This document shows, piece by piece, positions 27,050-39,037 of a DNA stretch of 64,000 nt. The stretch covers positions 186,001 to 250,000 of the forward strand of contig JACKQL020000053.1 in NCBI GenBank assembly GCA_018296165.2, written 5' to 3'. The notes under the pieces are model-generated. The model searched no databases, was not told where the DNA came from, and saw nothing but the letters and a program-made list of their open reading frames with translations. Numbering within the stretch: position 1 is the first letter of the stretch; every line of letters begins with the position of its first letter. Source of the stretch: Termitomyces sp. T153 (lineage: Eukaryota; Basidiomycota; Agaricomycetes; Agaricales; Lyophyllaceae). The position numbers were made by a program, and so were the translations under genes.

Positions 27050-30000
27050 TTATCTCAAGAAAATTATTTGAGAACTCTCACTCTCGTAGGCACTTAATAG
27101 GTCATCATAACCTTCATCGTCGCCCTCCTCAGCTGAACTCTCCCTCCTTCTGGTTATATCCTTCTGATCATTAGAAGACTTCTGTGGCCATTGTCCTGTG
27201 GAGGCCTTTCTGGTCCGGGATTCGTGATAATCTGCTGGAGTGTTTCTGGGACGTTCCTGTGTCTCGGTGGACGTTTTCCGCAAGCGACGTGAGGATTTCG
27301 AAGATTTGGGAGTAGTAAAGCTATGGCTGTCATCCGCTTCAAAAGTAGAGGCTCCCAGTGTTATGGGTACTTCGTGATCATTTAATGTCCATTCCACTGT
27401 AAGACGGTTTGAATCTGATAACTTCCGCTCCATGCTACCCCTAAGAAGATCAAGGTCGAAGGGTCGAGGAGTATAAGGTTTAGTTCTCAAACAGGAACTC
27501 CAAGATGGCGTCTCAGCTGTAGACAAATCTGGAGGATCGTTGGTTGATGGGACAACCTGTCGTATCAGCTTCTTGGGCATCATAATTTGGTTGGCAGCAT
27601 AAAATCCGGGATCTTTCATTTGAATCTCATTTTTATGAGGTTCTTGGAGGATTGGCGAATTAAGTATACCACTAGGCTCCCAGCTCTTCGAATCAATTTG
27701 ATCTGATAACAGTGAACTCGTGAGTCCTCGGCCAGAAGACGCGGTAGGTGATTCTGAACATCTTTGACGTCTGAAACTTGGGGACATAGGCGATACTAAT
27801 TTACGGTTGAGAGGGACGCGTCGGCTAGATGTTCCAGTATCCGAATCCCAGCCATTTCGGCTGGATTGTGTGGACCATATAGCGTCAGATGGAGACAGCG
27901 ATGAAACTGAGGACATGGAATCGCGATGTAAATTATGACCCTTTCGCCTCACGACATTTACCCATTGACAGTTGTCAGGCGCAGGGAAACCTCCTGTTGA
28001 TTGTGATACAGGCCGGATGGGAGAGGTGAGCAACGTCGATGGGCTTAGAAGCAGCGGCCGTGGCACAGATCTAGTCGCAGCCTGTGAAATTGACGTTCGT
28101 GTGAGAGCAGCAAATGACGATGGTGATTGATACGTCCTGTCAATGAACCCGTCTATATTCCCCCCTTCCTTAGTACTGGGGATCTTATTATGAGGAGAGA
28201 TAAAACTATCTCGTGGAGTTCGAAGATGATGTAGTCTGGAAGGAGACGAATGCACTTCTTTCCGCCGTATGAAAGAAAGGGTCCGACCAGATCCGTTACT
28301 ACCCATGGAATGTGATCCGTTGGCTTCCTTTCGAGCTCCGATTTGAGAAAACAAGGAACTTTCTTGCGCATTCAACGGAAGGGATCGTCCCCACGAGCCC
28401 AGGATGCTTTTTGTCCTCCAATTACTACTGACCTTAGCTATAGGGTGCAAGCTATCTTGACCATCAGGCTCGGTAGCGTTAATGACAGGGGTCGAGAAGG
28501 AGGTTGAAGGTGAAAGCGGCGAATTAGGAGAAGGCGGTGGCTCCATTGAGGTCTGATTTGTTATCCCTCTCCATATCGTAGTTGCTAATGTTGATGCTAG
28601 GCTAGACGCAGCATTGTTGGAAAGTTCCGTATTGTTGTTTTCTTCATGACTTTTTTCGTCAACCAGTTCATCCTCTGATTCTTCGGGTGACGTGTCAGGG
28701 GAGAGTTCTCGATTTGTGAAGCCCTTCCACATCGTGGCCTTAATTCGAGCGCCTAGGCTGGAATTCTCCTTTCGAGAAAGTTCAGTTTCGCCATCGCGCC
28801 GCAGGGCCAAATCAAAAGCGTCTGTTAATATCATGTCAATCCCCCCCGCGGCATCGATAGGATAACGCTGTAGAATAGCTAGTCCTTCCATGAAGTCCTC
28901 TTCTAACTCCCATGGATGCAGGGGGGATAGTGGAGCATACAAAGTCTGCTCTTCTGACCATAAGCTAGGAGGCTTACAGCCATTTCTGCCTAATCTGTAA
29001 CGGCTGAGGCTCTTTACAACAGGAAAAATCAACAAGAAGCTCACCGGGATACTATTCCCCTTGTACGTATCAACATTGCAGTACAGACATTGACCAAGTG
29101 ATCTACTTTCGGATTTACATCTCGTGTCCTCGGCGGGCATGAGAATATTGCATCCCAGATTGGGAGAACAGAAAACAAAGGTAAGGTGTGAGTCAGGAGT
29201 GGCGCAAGCCATTGGCTTCAGATACCGATCGGTAAACATCATTTATGAAGGAAGAGAGGACACTTACTAAGAGTAATGAGGGAGAGCCGGGTCTAATCCT
29301 ATTGCTCGCTATAAAACAAAGGTCCAACGGTAAACAATTGCTCTGAAGATAGACAGAGAAATTCACCAAGCCATTGAACAGATCGAAGTCAGCCCATGCC
29401 AGACGATCGCTTAGTCTCTTCATCCATGCGCTTCCACCTTCAGTGTTCTCCAGTTCCGAGAATTCTCCCATCATGGCCTCAAACAACCAAAATGTATCAG
29501 CCTCAACATGAGCAAGGTCGTCAGGTATAACCTCGTGGTTGAGGACAGCATAAAGAGGGACTAATAAGGAGGCAATGCGAGGGGATATATTTCCTGGATT
29601 GATGGAAGAATGCACAAAAAGTAGGCGCAACAGAGCACTGAAATGCTTGGGATGAACGGTGTTCGTCGCGAAAGGTTCAAATGACAACAAAGTTGTTGTA
29701 AAGGTATCTAATCTCTCGCCCCGAGTGATGTTTGGCGATGATAAGGAGATCTCTGGGGCAGTGAATACCATTGAAGAAGCCTTGTCAGACAAGAGTGATA
29801 TCCGTTCAGTATTTGTAGCGCGGAGGATGTCGAGGCGAAGATTCAAATTATTAGCTGATTTCAATTTGATTTCGTCCCTCGCGTCATCGTCGAGCGGACA
29901 AGAACTGAATGAACCTGGGGCTTGGACGAGATCACCAAACAAATTAGAAGGAGTAGTAGAAAGCTGTTTTAAAAGATTCAGCAACATAGCATCGAGGGTA

Positions 30001-31160
30001 TTTGATGCTGAATCCTGGGTTGACAGGCCTGAAAGAGGGTCTAAAAGTCGTTGTACCAAGTCCTACAATAATAAATGAGTATTTCATTGTTCCTTTACTG
30101 AAATATGTCAAACTCACGTAATAGCTATTGCGCTGTGATTCGGTTTCTTTAGTCCATGACGCCTTGACCGCTGGAAGAACTCCAAGAAGTAGCCTCTCAG
30201 AGAATTCAGCTGCGTGAAAGTCCTGATGAGATCCATCCTCACCTCCATATTCGCGGCCGAAGCCATCTAGGTTCGTCGGGAATACCTACGTACAAGGCTG
30301 TGAGGCGACATTACGAGGACAGATGGAAACGGACAAACCGCGGCGGCACAGATGGCGTAGATACCGAAGGTCCAGAACCGGCGCAGCTTGGGGATCAAGT
30401 AGCTCAGACACTAGCTTCAGGCTAACGCACGTTAGAATCAAATAGGCTTATATGGGTCAAACCACGTACGTGTCTTGACGCAGAGGCTCAGGAGTCCAAG
30501 TTATTCCGTATTCAGAAGCAATTCTTTGAAGGACCACATCTAGTTCTTTGACAGGGGGTGGTAGTGTTATTGCGCGGACAGCAATGGCTGCGACACGACC
30601 ATCCTTATTAGTCACGGCTGAACGCGTGAAGTCCGGCCCCAGGTGCTGCGCCAAAAGATGACTGATAATTTCTAAATCTTTTCATAGTCACTATACGCCT
30701 CTTGCCAATCTACATTGACCAACCTTTCAAGCCGACATGTGGCGCTGCATAAATAATGGTAGAAGCAGCTTCGATAACATTTGAAGACAGGTGAGTACTA
30801 TGGGCTCAATGACAACATGCAAAATGAAGAAGCGGAAACAAACTCACCTTTGATCAAGCTCATGGAAGTGTTCTAGAAGCTGTCCCACAAACATCTCCAA
30901 TACCTCTAACAAGTCACCTAATGCATTCTCTCGCTGTAGACTTCGTGCCTTGGTTCGCGCAAAGCTAACATTCCGTTTCTGCAAAAGAGTAGCGATATCT
31001 TTTCGCGTTATAGCTCCTTTGGAATCCTGCCTTTCTTGCAATTGTCCTAGTCGCAGCGAAGTTAGTCTGAGTTGTGTCTAAAAGAGTGTCATTGAAAAAA
31101 TTAAGGGCATTGAAAACCACGCACCGTAACAGAGGATGGGTCCCACCGTTTACCGGTCAT
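27050..31160 (-). CDS. IST1-TBC fusion protein (ESCRT-associated IST1 domain plus Rab-GAP TBC domain)
   Basis: The ATG at 31160 gives MTGKRWDPSSVT; a 47-bp-class intron leads to TQLRLTSLRLGQLQERQ, ITRKDIATLLQKRNVSFART and LLEVLEMFVGQLLEHFHELD, then STIIYAAPHVGLKDLEIISH, VTNKDGRVAAIAVRAI and RIASEYGITWTPEPLRQDT: a complete IST1 fold. A canonical intron (donor GTACGT at about 30472, branch CTAAC, acceptor GTTAG) then continues in frame to LKLVSELLDPQAAPVLDLRY, LRHLCRRGIPDEPRWLRPRI and WRLLLGVLPAVKASW, the start of a TBC domain. Motif B LRLDILR keeps the arginine finger. At the place of the usual YxQGM motif the frame reads INPGNISPRIASLL, so the glutamine finger is absent. Later exons give GLDPALPHYS and WLAPLLTHTLPLF, then a long Ser/Pro-rich tail of about 600 residues. 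IST1 proteins regulate Vps4 and ESCRT-III; TBC domains act on Rab GTPases. Confidence 0.82.
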
Positions 31161-31718
31161 AATCAAATTCCAAGTTTGGGTCTAGTCACGCTGGTTGGTT
31201 ACAACTCCTGTGCAAAATTGTCCTTCAAGAACTCCTATGCAAAATTGTCCTTCAAGGATTGACGCATCCAGGTGAGGAGTTCTGAGCAGCTTGAACCTTG
31301 ATAAGTCGGCTCGATCAAACTGTATAGTCTCCTACGTTGCAGGACTGTCTAATCATTCTTTCAGTAATTACAAATTATCTTTTAGTAATGCGTATGCTAT
31401 GTAAGTATTTTCTTTCTATATCCTGTACATCAAAATAGCAGCCATTTGAATTTTGAGTTACAGTTCGTAATTCTTGCTTCCAAGCTATAGCGCTAGTCTC
31501 CGTAAAACAGCAGCCCCAAAGCAATAATTCCAACTTAATTAATTCCAACTTTTTAATATTCACGTAATAACAACTTATAATTCACCTGTAAATACTTAGC
31601 TGATTCAAACCAGATATCGATAAAGCGAGGTTGAACAAGGATGTTTCATTAGTCGTCAATAATCAACGGTGTCAAATGCCCATCATGATCTACAAGGCGT
31701 ACAAATCCTGAATCTCAT
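31161..31718. other. Intergenic, no gene
   Basis: Promoter region of the IST1-TBC gene. A nearly perfect direct repeat, (C/A)AAATTGTCCTTCAAGRA..., occurs at about 31215 and 31243. Otherwise nothing recognised. Confidence 0.45.
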
Positions 31719-32724
31719 CTAGAAAAGAAAAACAGGGGGAGGCTTCGAAAGCCTCGCTGCGATAATTGGAACTCGGTCATAAGATTCCACCAACCCGAAC
31801 TTCATCGAGTAAGAATACCGATTGTTTTCAAGAGATTCGGAATCATGGTTTGAGTCAGAGGCGCGCTGAGCAAGAGTGGCATGCAACGAAATATCTTGCA
31901 CTGGATCTGCTTCTGCCTTTTGGGGCTCTAAAACACTCTCTTGATCAACGGATTCCGATGTCATCGCCCGATTCCGCCAGATCATGAGAGCTAGACCAAA
32001 TACGTATATGACGACTGGTCATGCAAGTTCAACGAAAATTAGACGAACAATGATGATATCAGGACTCACAAAGAATGGGGGTGATCCAGCTACCGACCAG
32101 AATGAGAGCAATGATGAATGTACATATTCCTTCTTGACGAGTAACTGACAGGATAGCAAATCTTTAGTATGATAGTTCAGAAACCGGTTAGTTGAACGAA
32201 CCTTGATTTAAGCATTGAAAACTAGGATAATAATGTACAAATACACCTGCCATACCTATGCAGTAAAACGTTAGAAAAAAGGCTGGAACCATATGTTGTC
32301 AAAATTACCAAACTGGATCGTGAGAAGAAACATCATACGGGCAGCATCTAACCATGGTCGAAAGTGCAGTATTAGTCTGAAAAGAAGTCAAAACAATGCA
32401 TATCTCGCAGAAATTTTCTTACAAAAGAAGTAGGACGACAACAGTTACAGAGTGCGTTATAAGCATAACCAAGATAAGGGAGCCTAAAGTAAGCGTCTAG
32501 TTATGATGATACATCATTAGCGTGTCAAATGTTGGCATACGTTCCGAAGCATCCAATGCAGTCCACTGAGAAAACAGTACGATACATGATATAACTGCCC
32601 ACAAGAAATCGAGGAGAGAGATACTAGCTGGATTGAGTTGAGCGGCGACTGAGAGAAGTGAACCCGTTGCAACCTCACACAGAGCGATAACTCGAGTTTT
32701 GATAAAGATAGGTGAATATTGCAT
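31719..32724 (-). CDS. Small multispanning membrane protein, unknown
   Basis: Five or six short exons. The ATG at 32724 starts MQYSPIFIKTRVIALCEVAT; then come ISLLDFLWAVISCIVLFSQW, GSLILVMLITHSVTVVVLLL, LHFRPWLDAARMMFLLTIQF and CTFIIALILVGSW, at least four likely membrane helices, and a last exon MIWRNRAMTSESVDQE with a hydrophilic tail to 31719. I do not recognise the family by name; the layout is like the many short four-helix membrane proteins of agaricomycetes. Introns around 32130-32230 and 32420-32510 are inferred from donor and acceptor patterns. Exact boundaries are uncertain. Confidence 0.55.
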
Positions 32725-33910
32725 GCCGGGAAGTAACGAGCGTCTAACGCCTCAAATTTCAGACTTCGAACTTGTAAACACGTCGCTTGGCCTTCCAGAG
32801 ACCTTTTGTAGAGATGGGTGAAAGCTCTTGAGGAGTCGCAGACACCGTGGAATTGGAGTTCAAAGAACATCAGCGGAATGGCCATAATTCTTATATAGTG
32901 CGGACAAAAGGAAGAAGAAAGGAACTGCGCATTGACCGTTACTAATGAATGAACAATTAGAAAAATCAATCTCGCATTGCCGAAGTTTGCCGAAGTTTGA
33001 AGTCCGGATCAACATGAGCAAAAAAACTATATATGGATGCCACAATTAAATAAATAGTCATACCAAAAGGATAAGAATGCTCGTATCCATGCATGGTAAT
33101 TGCTGTAGTCTAATGGATCCACTATATTGTGTCTGTTGCGATCTCGTGTATAAGACACCGTAAGTGTGCCCGGCCACCATGAAATCACATTTTCTTCATT
33201 TCCATTATCATACCACATATTTCTTTTGTCCATATTGTTAGACCATGCACAATGGACTGCCATTTTTATCATGGGCCAAGGGTGAAATCAACTACACCTA
33301 TACATATGGATTAGATTAGATAGACTGACTATACTACCAACTGTGATCTATAGATCCTCCATAGTTTGGATTCCAACAGGTTATGGGAATTCACTGCTTT
33401 GTACTTTAGAGCATATGAGACCACTGAATCTGAACTGGGATCTGAATCTTTTCTTGTTTTATGAACTGAACCAGCTGTTCAAGTAAATCTACATGTGTCT
33501 GGGGACTAGCTCTCCTGACTAATTTCCTTATTGCCAGTCTCACTCTCATCCAAACCATACTTCTACCACAGTACTCTCTGACCAGGGCTATCTGTCAGTA
33601 CCACTCCAGCCTTTTTACATGCCTGGTAGCCCAAGTTTGAGGCTGACTATGGTGGATTTCTTCATTTGGGTCAAAGGCTGGGCTTGAGATGTTTCTGTTA
33701 TTTTTCCTGGAGACTCTATGGTAAATCTTCCAAAACCTGGCAAGGGAATCTCTCTGTGGTTCCCCCTCTACCAGGTGAGTAGTTAGCACCCTTAACCTTC
33801 CATAGACTCTGAATACACTTTAGATCTCCCTCTGCCAGTTATGTGATTGAGCCATAGCCTCCAAAGGTCACCCTTACAGAAGAACAAGTCTCTAGAATCA
33901 GTCTGGGAGC
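32725..33910. other. Intergenic, no gene
   Basis: AT-rich with short frames only. CpG becomes rare from about 33,280, the left edge of the large repeat nest. Confidence 0.5.
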
Positions 33911-36070
33911 TGTCAGGTTCTGCTGACCACAGGGGCTCAGCTTAACTGGGCAAGTCCTTACTAGGTGGACACAATGTCCTGCACTTATAGCCTAGCACTT
34001 CAGAGTGGTCCAGACTTCAGATAATTGCAAAGATAAGCCAAGAGAAGCAGTCTGAGCAAGTCCAGAGTGGTCCAACAAAGTCTAAGACCAGGTACAATAG
34101 AGGTTGGGTTTGGAGGTGCATCAGGCACAAGTTTGTAGGTGAATATACAGACTGTGGGACAAGCAGAGGTTATGCAAGTGATGGAAGTGGGGCTGGAGAT
34201 TGATGGGGGATCAATTAAGAGTGATGAGTTTGAGGCCAAGTGTAGGGCAAGGTCTGGAGTTAGTTATGAATGTTGTAGGGTTGTAACACGTGCATAGAGT
34301 TTGCAATGGCATTAGAATTGAAAGGAACTGTCATGACCCACTCTCACACCTCCAGACCTTCCCCTAGGACACCCCGCCTCCCCAGAGCCTCCCCCAACAC
34401 TTCCCCCAACTCACTCCAACCTTCATTGACCCATGGTGCCTGTCCCAGCTAACTTTGACAGTTTCTCAGCAAACCCCAATGACCTCCTGGCAAACCCCTG
34501 CACATCCCCTGTAGGCCTCCTCAGCTCCCCCTCTTGCCTATGAGGCCCCCAAGCCTCTCCAACACTTCCCCTGGCATGGGTGTATATCACTCAACCACCC
34601 CCACAACCCACACAACCCCTCCAGAGTTCCTCAATGACTACAGGATGGACTGCGCTCCCATCAGAATATCACCACAGCCTGCCCTCCAATCAGAACTGAC
34701 ACCTGTCAACTCTGTGCAGCTCCAACAAGCCCAACTGTCATGCCCTCAACCCCTGGAGAAGGTCCAGTAGTTAGGATATAAAGATGTAGAGTAGTATCTG
34801 TTACCTTAGTCTTGATATTATCTTAGCTGCTTGCTTGGTTTCCCATATTTTGTGTTTCTTTCTGTTATGTTTCCCAGTCTTGTCTCTGTCTCTATTTTGA
34901 GTCTCAAATCTATCTCCTTCTCAGTTCTGTCTCATCTTGTCTTGTCTGCCTCTGTTTTGTCATCATTCCTAAGTTTCTTTCATCTCTGATGTCATTACAA
35001 ACTCTGTGCATATGCTACAAACCTTCAAACATTCTTACAACAACTCTGGACATTGCCCTATACTTGGGCCTGGAACCCATCACTCTTGATTTATCCCCCA
35101 TCAAACTCTGGCTCCTCTCCCATCACTTGCAAAGCCTCTGCTTACCCTGCAGTCCATACACTTGCTTATGGACTTGTACCTGATGCCTGCCCAAGCCCAA
35201 TGTTTCATATACTTGGTCTTAGACTTTTCCAGACCACCCCAGACTTGCTCAGACCACTCCTTCAAGCTTTCCCTTGCAAGTACCTGAAGTCTGCACCCTC
35301 TCCAGAGTGCTAGGTTATAAGTGCAGAACATTGCATCCACCTAGTAAGGACTTGCCTAGTGTAGCTGAGCCCCTGTGGTCAGTGGAACCTGACAGGAACT
35401 TAGGCAACAATAAAGGAAAAAGAGACAGGCAAGATGAGATGGAGTCAAGGCAAGACAGAAATGAGAAAGAGATAGATTTGACAAGACATGGGACTAGAGA
35501 TAGAAATAGAGAGAAGACCAGGAAATGTAACAGAGACAGACATAACAGGAAACAGTAACCACAGGTCATGCAATATCAAGACTAGGGTAATGGATGCTAC
35601 TCTACAACTTATATACTAACTACTGGACTCTTCTGGAAATTGAGAGTGCAATGGCAGGACTCATCAGAGCCACATGGAGTTGATGAGTGTTGGTCCTGAT
35701 CAGATGGCAGGCTGCATTGATGTTCTGATGGGAACTGATGGAAATGTGGTCCACTCCATAGTTGTCAGGAAGTTTTAGAGGAGTTGAGTGGGTCAAGGGG
35801 ACAAACTAGTGATGTGTGCCTGGGTCAGGGGAGATGTAAGGGAGGCTTGGAGGCTTTGTGAGAGGAGAAGGGGAGCTGATGAGGCCTGTAGGGGATGTGC
35901 CAGGGTTTGCCAGAAGGTTGTTGGGGTTTGCCAGGAATGTGTTGGAGTTAGCTGGGGCAGGCACCATGGGTAAACAAAGGTTGGGATGAGTCAAGGGGGT
36001 GTTGGGAAGAGCTTCAGAAGAGTGGAGTGGCCTAGGAAGAGGCCCAGAAGTCTGGGAGTGGATTGTGACA
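33911..36070 (-). mobile_element. Solo LTR E (minus), interrupted by LTR F
   Basis: Reads TGTCAGGTTCTGC at the left and ends GATTGTGACA at the right. Flanked by GGAGC at 33906-33910 and 36071-36075. Without insert F it is about 1,090 bp. CpG-depleted, no internal region, so a solo LTR. Confidence 0.92.
34329..35394 (+). mobile_element. Solo LTR F nested in LTR E, opposite orientation
   Basis: Begins TGTCATGACCCACTC, ends AACCTGACA, 1,066 bp. Flanked by GGAAC at 34324-34328 and 35395-35399. CpG-depleted. TATA-like AGGATATAAAG near 34775. Confidence 0.92.
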
Positions 36071-36952
36071 GGAGCCCCTTTTGGCTTGCTTGAACCCTAT
36101 TCTTGCTTCCTCAAAAGTCTCTCCTCTACTGACATCTTACTATCCTTGTACTGCTCCTATGACCCAACCAACCCTTTCAGACCCTTTTTCCAATGCTTTG
36201 AGCCCACAAGACAATGTCTGGAGTCATTCATTGACTCTGAAGACCCAGGTGCAGGTTACCAAAGCTTCTCTTACCTATACTGCCACACTCACCAGACTAC
36301 ACCAAACTACCAAAACCATCTTCCATTCACTTCAGGCACTCCTGAGATGCCTCTGACCACTGTCCCTACATCTTCAGCAACTGCAGAAAGGTTTTCTGCA
36401 CCTTGCTTTGATGTCTCCTCACCCTCCAGTAAAAAAATACCCCATCCTATGCTCTCCAACACTTATAATGGTGCTCATTGATAAGACCAGATTCCCACTA
36501 AGCACAGACTTCCTACTTGTCATGTCTTGCAACTTGATAGATTTTTCCAGTCTCCATGTAATGTGATGGTCATATGACTTCATTGCATGCAGTTGAGGCC
36601 CTCAGCCCATTAGACAATTTTTCTTTAGGACCTTTAGCAGCCACTAGCAACTTCCTAGCAACATAGCTGTTTATTTTACTTCTTTTAGTATTATTGATCT
36701 ATTGCTCATCTTACTTGATCTAGTTTTATTCCTTCAGTATGATGGCAGCATTGCAACCATCATACTGGCTATCATTCTGAGTGTTGTCTTTAGCTATATT
36801 TTGGTTTATTGCATTTCACTTGTCATTTCACCTGACTTTCCTGTATTGCTAATGACCAGTTGACCATTACTTGCCATTAACATCTCATTTTGATTTCATT
36901 TTGCCTACTCACTATAAATACTGTCATGTTTTCTATACATCATCAAAGAATC
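36071..36952. other. CpG-poor stretch between LTRs E and G
   Basis: A plus-strand frame (36081-36356, reading TLSDPFSNALSPQDNVWS and TRLHQTTKTIFHSLQALLR) looks like a short retroelement gag coiled segment, but I cannot assign it. No other feature. Confidence 0.4.
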
Positions 36953-37924
36953 TGTCACAACTTGCTCCCAGAACCCTGGACTTTGTTCCCAGCCACCTCG
37001 CTTCTCTGGAGTTCCCCTCTAACTCCTCCTTCAACTCCCCCAACCTTTGTTCACCCATGGCATCCACTCTGAGTAACTCCAACGCTTCTCCAGCTAATCT
37101 CAATGGCTTTCCTGGCTAACTCTGACACCTTCCCTGCAGTCTTCAATGCTTTTACTGCCTAACTCTCCTCCACTGTTTCTGACATCAGTGTATGTCACCA
37201 GTTTGTCACCCTGGTTTACCTGATCAGCTTCAGAGCATCATGACAACCCCAGGACAGTCTACATCTCCAACTGATTCCATCATGATCCCATCAGCATATC
37301 ACTGCAGCCTGCCTCTTGATCACAACTGACACCTGTTGGCTCTGCATGACCCCAATAAGCCCTGCCACTAAACCTGCTATCCCCAGAGATGTCCCAATAG
37401 TCAGTATATAAGTTGTAGAGTAGCATCCTGTACTTTAGTCTTGATATTGCCTTACCTGATGTGTTTGTGATTGTCTGCCTCTTGTATTTTGTGTTTCTTG
37501 TTACATTTTCCCTTCTCTCAGTCTCCCAGTCTTATCTCAGTCTCCTGGTCTTGTCTTGTCTCTATCTCTGTTATTGTCTCATTATCATTTTGTATCTCCA
37601 CTTAAATCTATTTTTGTTCTTGTCTCAATCTTGTCTTGACTCTGTCTTGTCTTGTTTGACTTTATTTCCTTTATTGTGTTCAAGTCCTTCAAACCTTAAT
37701 GCCATTACAAACTCTATGCTTACAATTCTGAATCTTGAACATTCATAAATCAACTCCAGACCTTGCTATTTGCTTGGCCATGAGACCCATCAACATCAAT
37801 TGATCTCCTATCAAACTCTGGACCCACTCCCATCACTTGTGCAGCCTCTGTTTGCCCCACACTTCCAGTACTTGCTTGCAAACCTGTGCCTGACATCCCT
37901 TCAAGTTCAAACCTTCCCCATACC
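36953..37924 (+). mobile_element. LTR G, left part, cut by element H
   Basis: Begins TGTCACAACTTGCTCCC after GAATC (36948-36952). TATA AGTATATAAG near 37404 and start block AGTCTTGATATTG near 37437. The LTR stops after about 970 bases at the insertion of H (duplication ATACC, 37920-37924). The remaining LTR end is expected beyond the window. Confidence 0.82.
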
Positions 37925-39004
37925 TGTCACAACCCACTCCCACACTTCCAGACCTTCTCTCAAGACACTCTGCCTCCTCAATGCCCTCCCCAATGCTTCC
38001 CCCAACTCACCCTCACATTTGTTAACCCTTGGCACCCATTCCAGCTAACCCCAATGGTTCCTTGGCAAACTCTAGTGACCTCCTGGCAAATCCTGGCACA
38101 TCCCCTGTAGGCCTCCTCAGCTTCCCCTCTTGCCTACAAGGTTCCTGAGCCTCTCCAACACTTTCTCTGGCACAGGTGTACCTCACTCAACCACCCCTGC
38201 AACCCATACAACCACTCCAGAATTCTCTAACAGCTACAGGACAGACCACATTTCCATTAGAGTATCACTGTGGCCCACCCTCTGATCAGAGCTGACACCT
38301 GTCAACTCCACACTGCTCTGATGAGCCCTACTATTGTGCCCTCAACTCTGGAGAAGGTCCAGTAGTTAGTATATAAAGATGTAGAGTAGCATCTATTACC
38401 TTAGTCTTGATATTACCTACCTTACTTACTTTACTTGGTTACTTGAGTTTCATGTTTCTTTCTGTTATGCTTTCCAGTCTCATCTCTGTTTTTATGTTTA
38501 GTCTCAAATCTATCTCTTTCTCAGTTCCATCTTGTCTCAACTTTGTCTTGTCACATCCATCTCTATTCATTACCATTCCTAAGTTCCTTTCATCTCTGAC
38601 ATCATTACAAACTCTGCACACACACTACAAATCTTTAAATATTCTTACAACAACTCCAGACCTTGCCCTATGCTTGGCCCCAGAACTCATCACTCTTGAT
38701 TGATCTCCCATCAAACTCCAGCTCCACTCTCATCACTCACAAAGCCTCTACTTACCCTGCAGTCTATACACTTGCTTACAGACTTGTACCTGATGCCTGC
38801 CCAAGCCTAACATTTAATATACTTGGTCTTAGACTTTCCTGGACCACTCCAGGCTTGCTTGGACTGCTTTTCTGAGCTTCTCCTTGCAAGTACCTAAAGT
38901 CTGCACCATCCCTGGAGTGCTAAGTTATAAGTGCAGGACATTGCATCTGCCTAGTAAGGACTTGCCCAGTGTAGCTGAGCCTCCATGGTCAGCAGAACCT
39001 GACA
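37925..39004 (+). repeat. 5' LTR of element H, 1,080 bp
   Basis: TGTCACAACCCACTC at the start, AACCTGACA at the end, left flank ATACC. Not a solo LTR, because the primer site and coding DNA follow. Confidence 0.9.
38370..38415 (+). promoter_or_regulatory. LTR promoter of element H
   Basis: TATATAAA at 38370-38377 and the putative transcript 5' end AGTCTTGATATTA at 38403-38415, 33 bp apart, normal RNA polymerase II spacing. Confidence 0.75.
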
Positions 39005-39017
39005 TAATATCAAGACT
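39005..39017 (+). other. Self-priming primer-binding site of element H
   Basis: TAATATCAAGACT directly after the LTR. It is the exact reverse complement of the LTR block at 38403-38415. No tRNA 3' end with CCA likeness is seen here. Confidence 0.8.
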
Positions 39018-39037
39018 CCCCCTTACACTGTTCTCAA

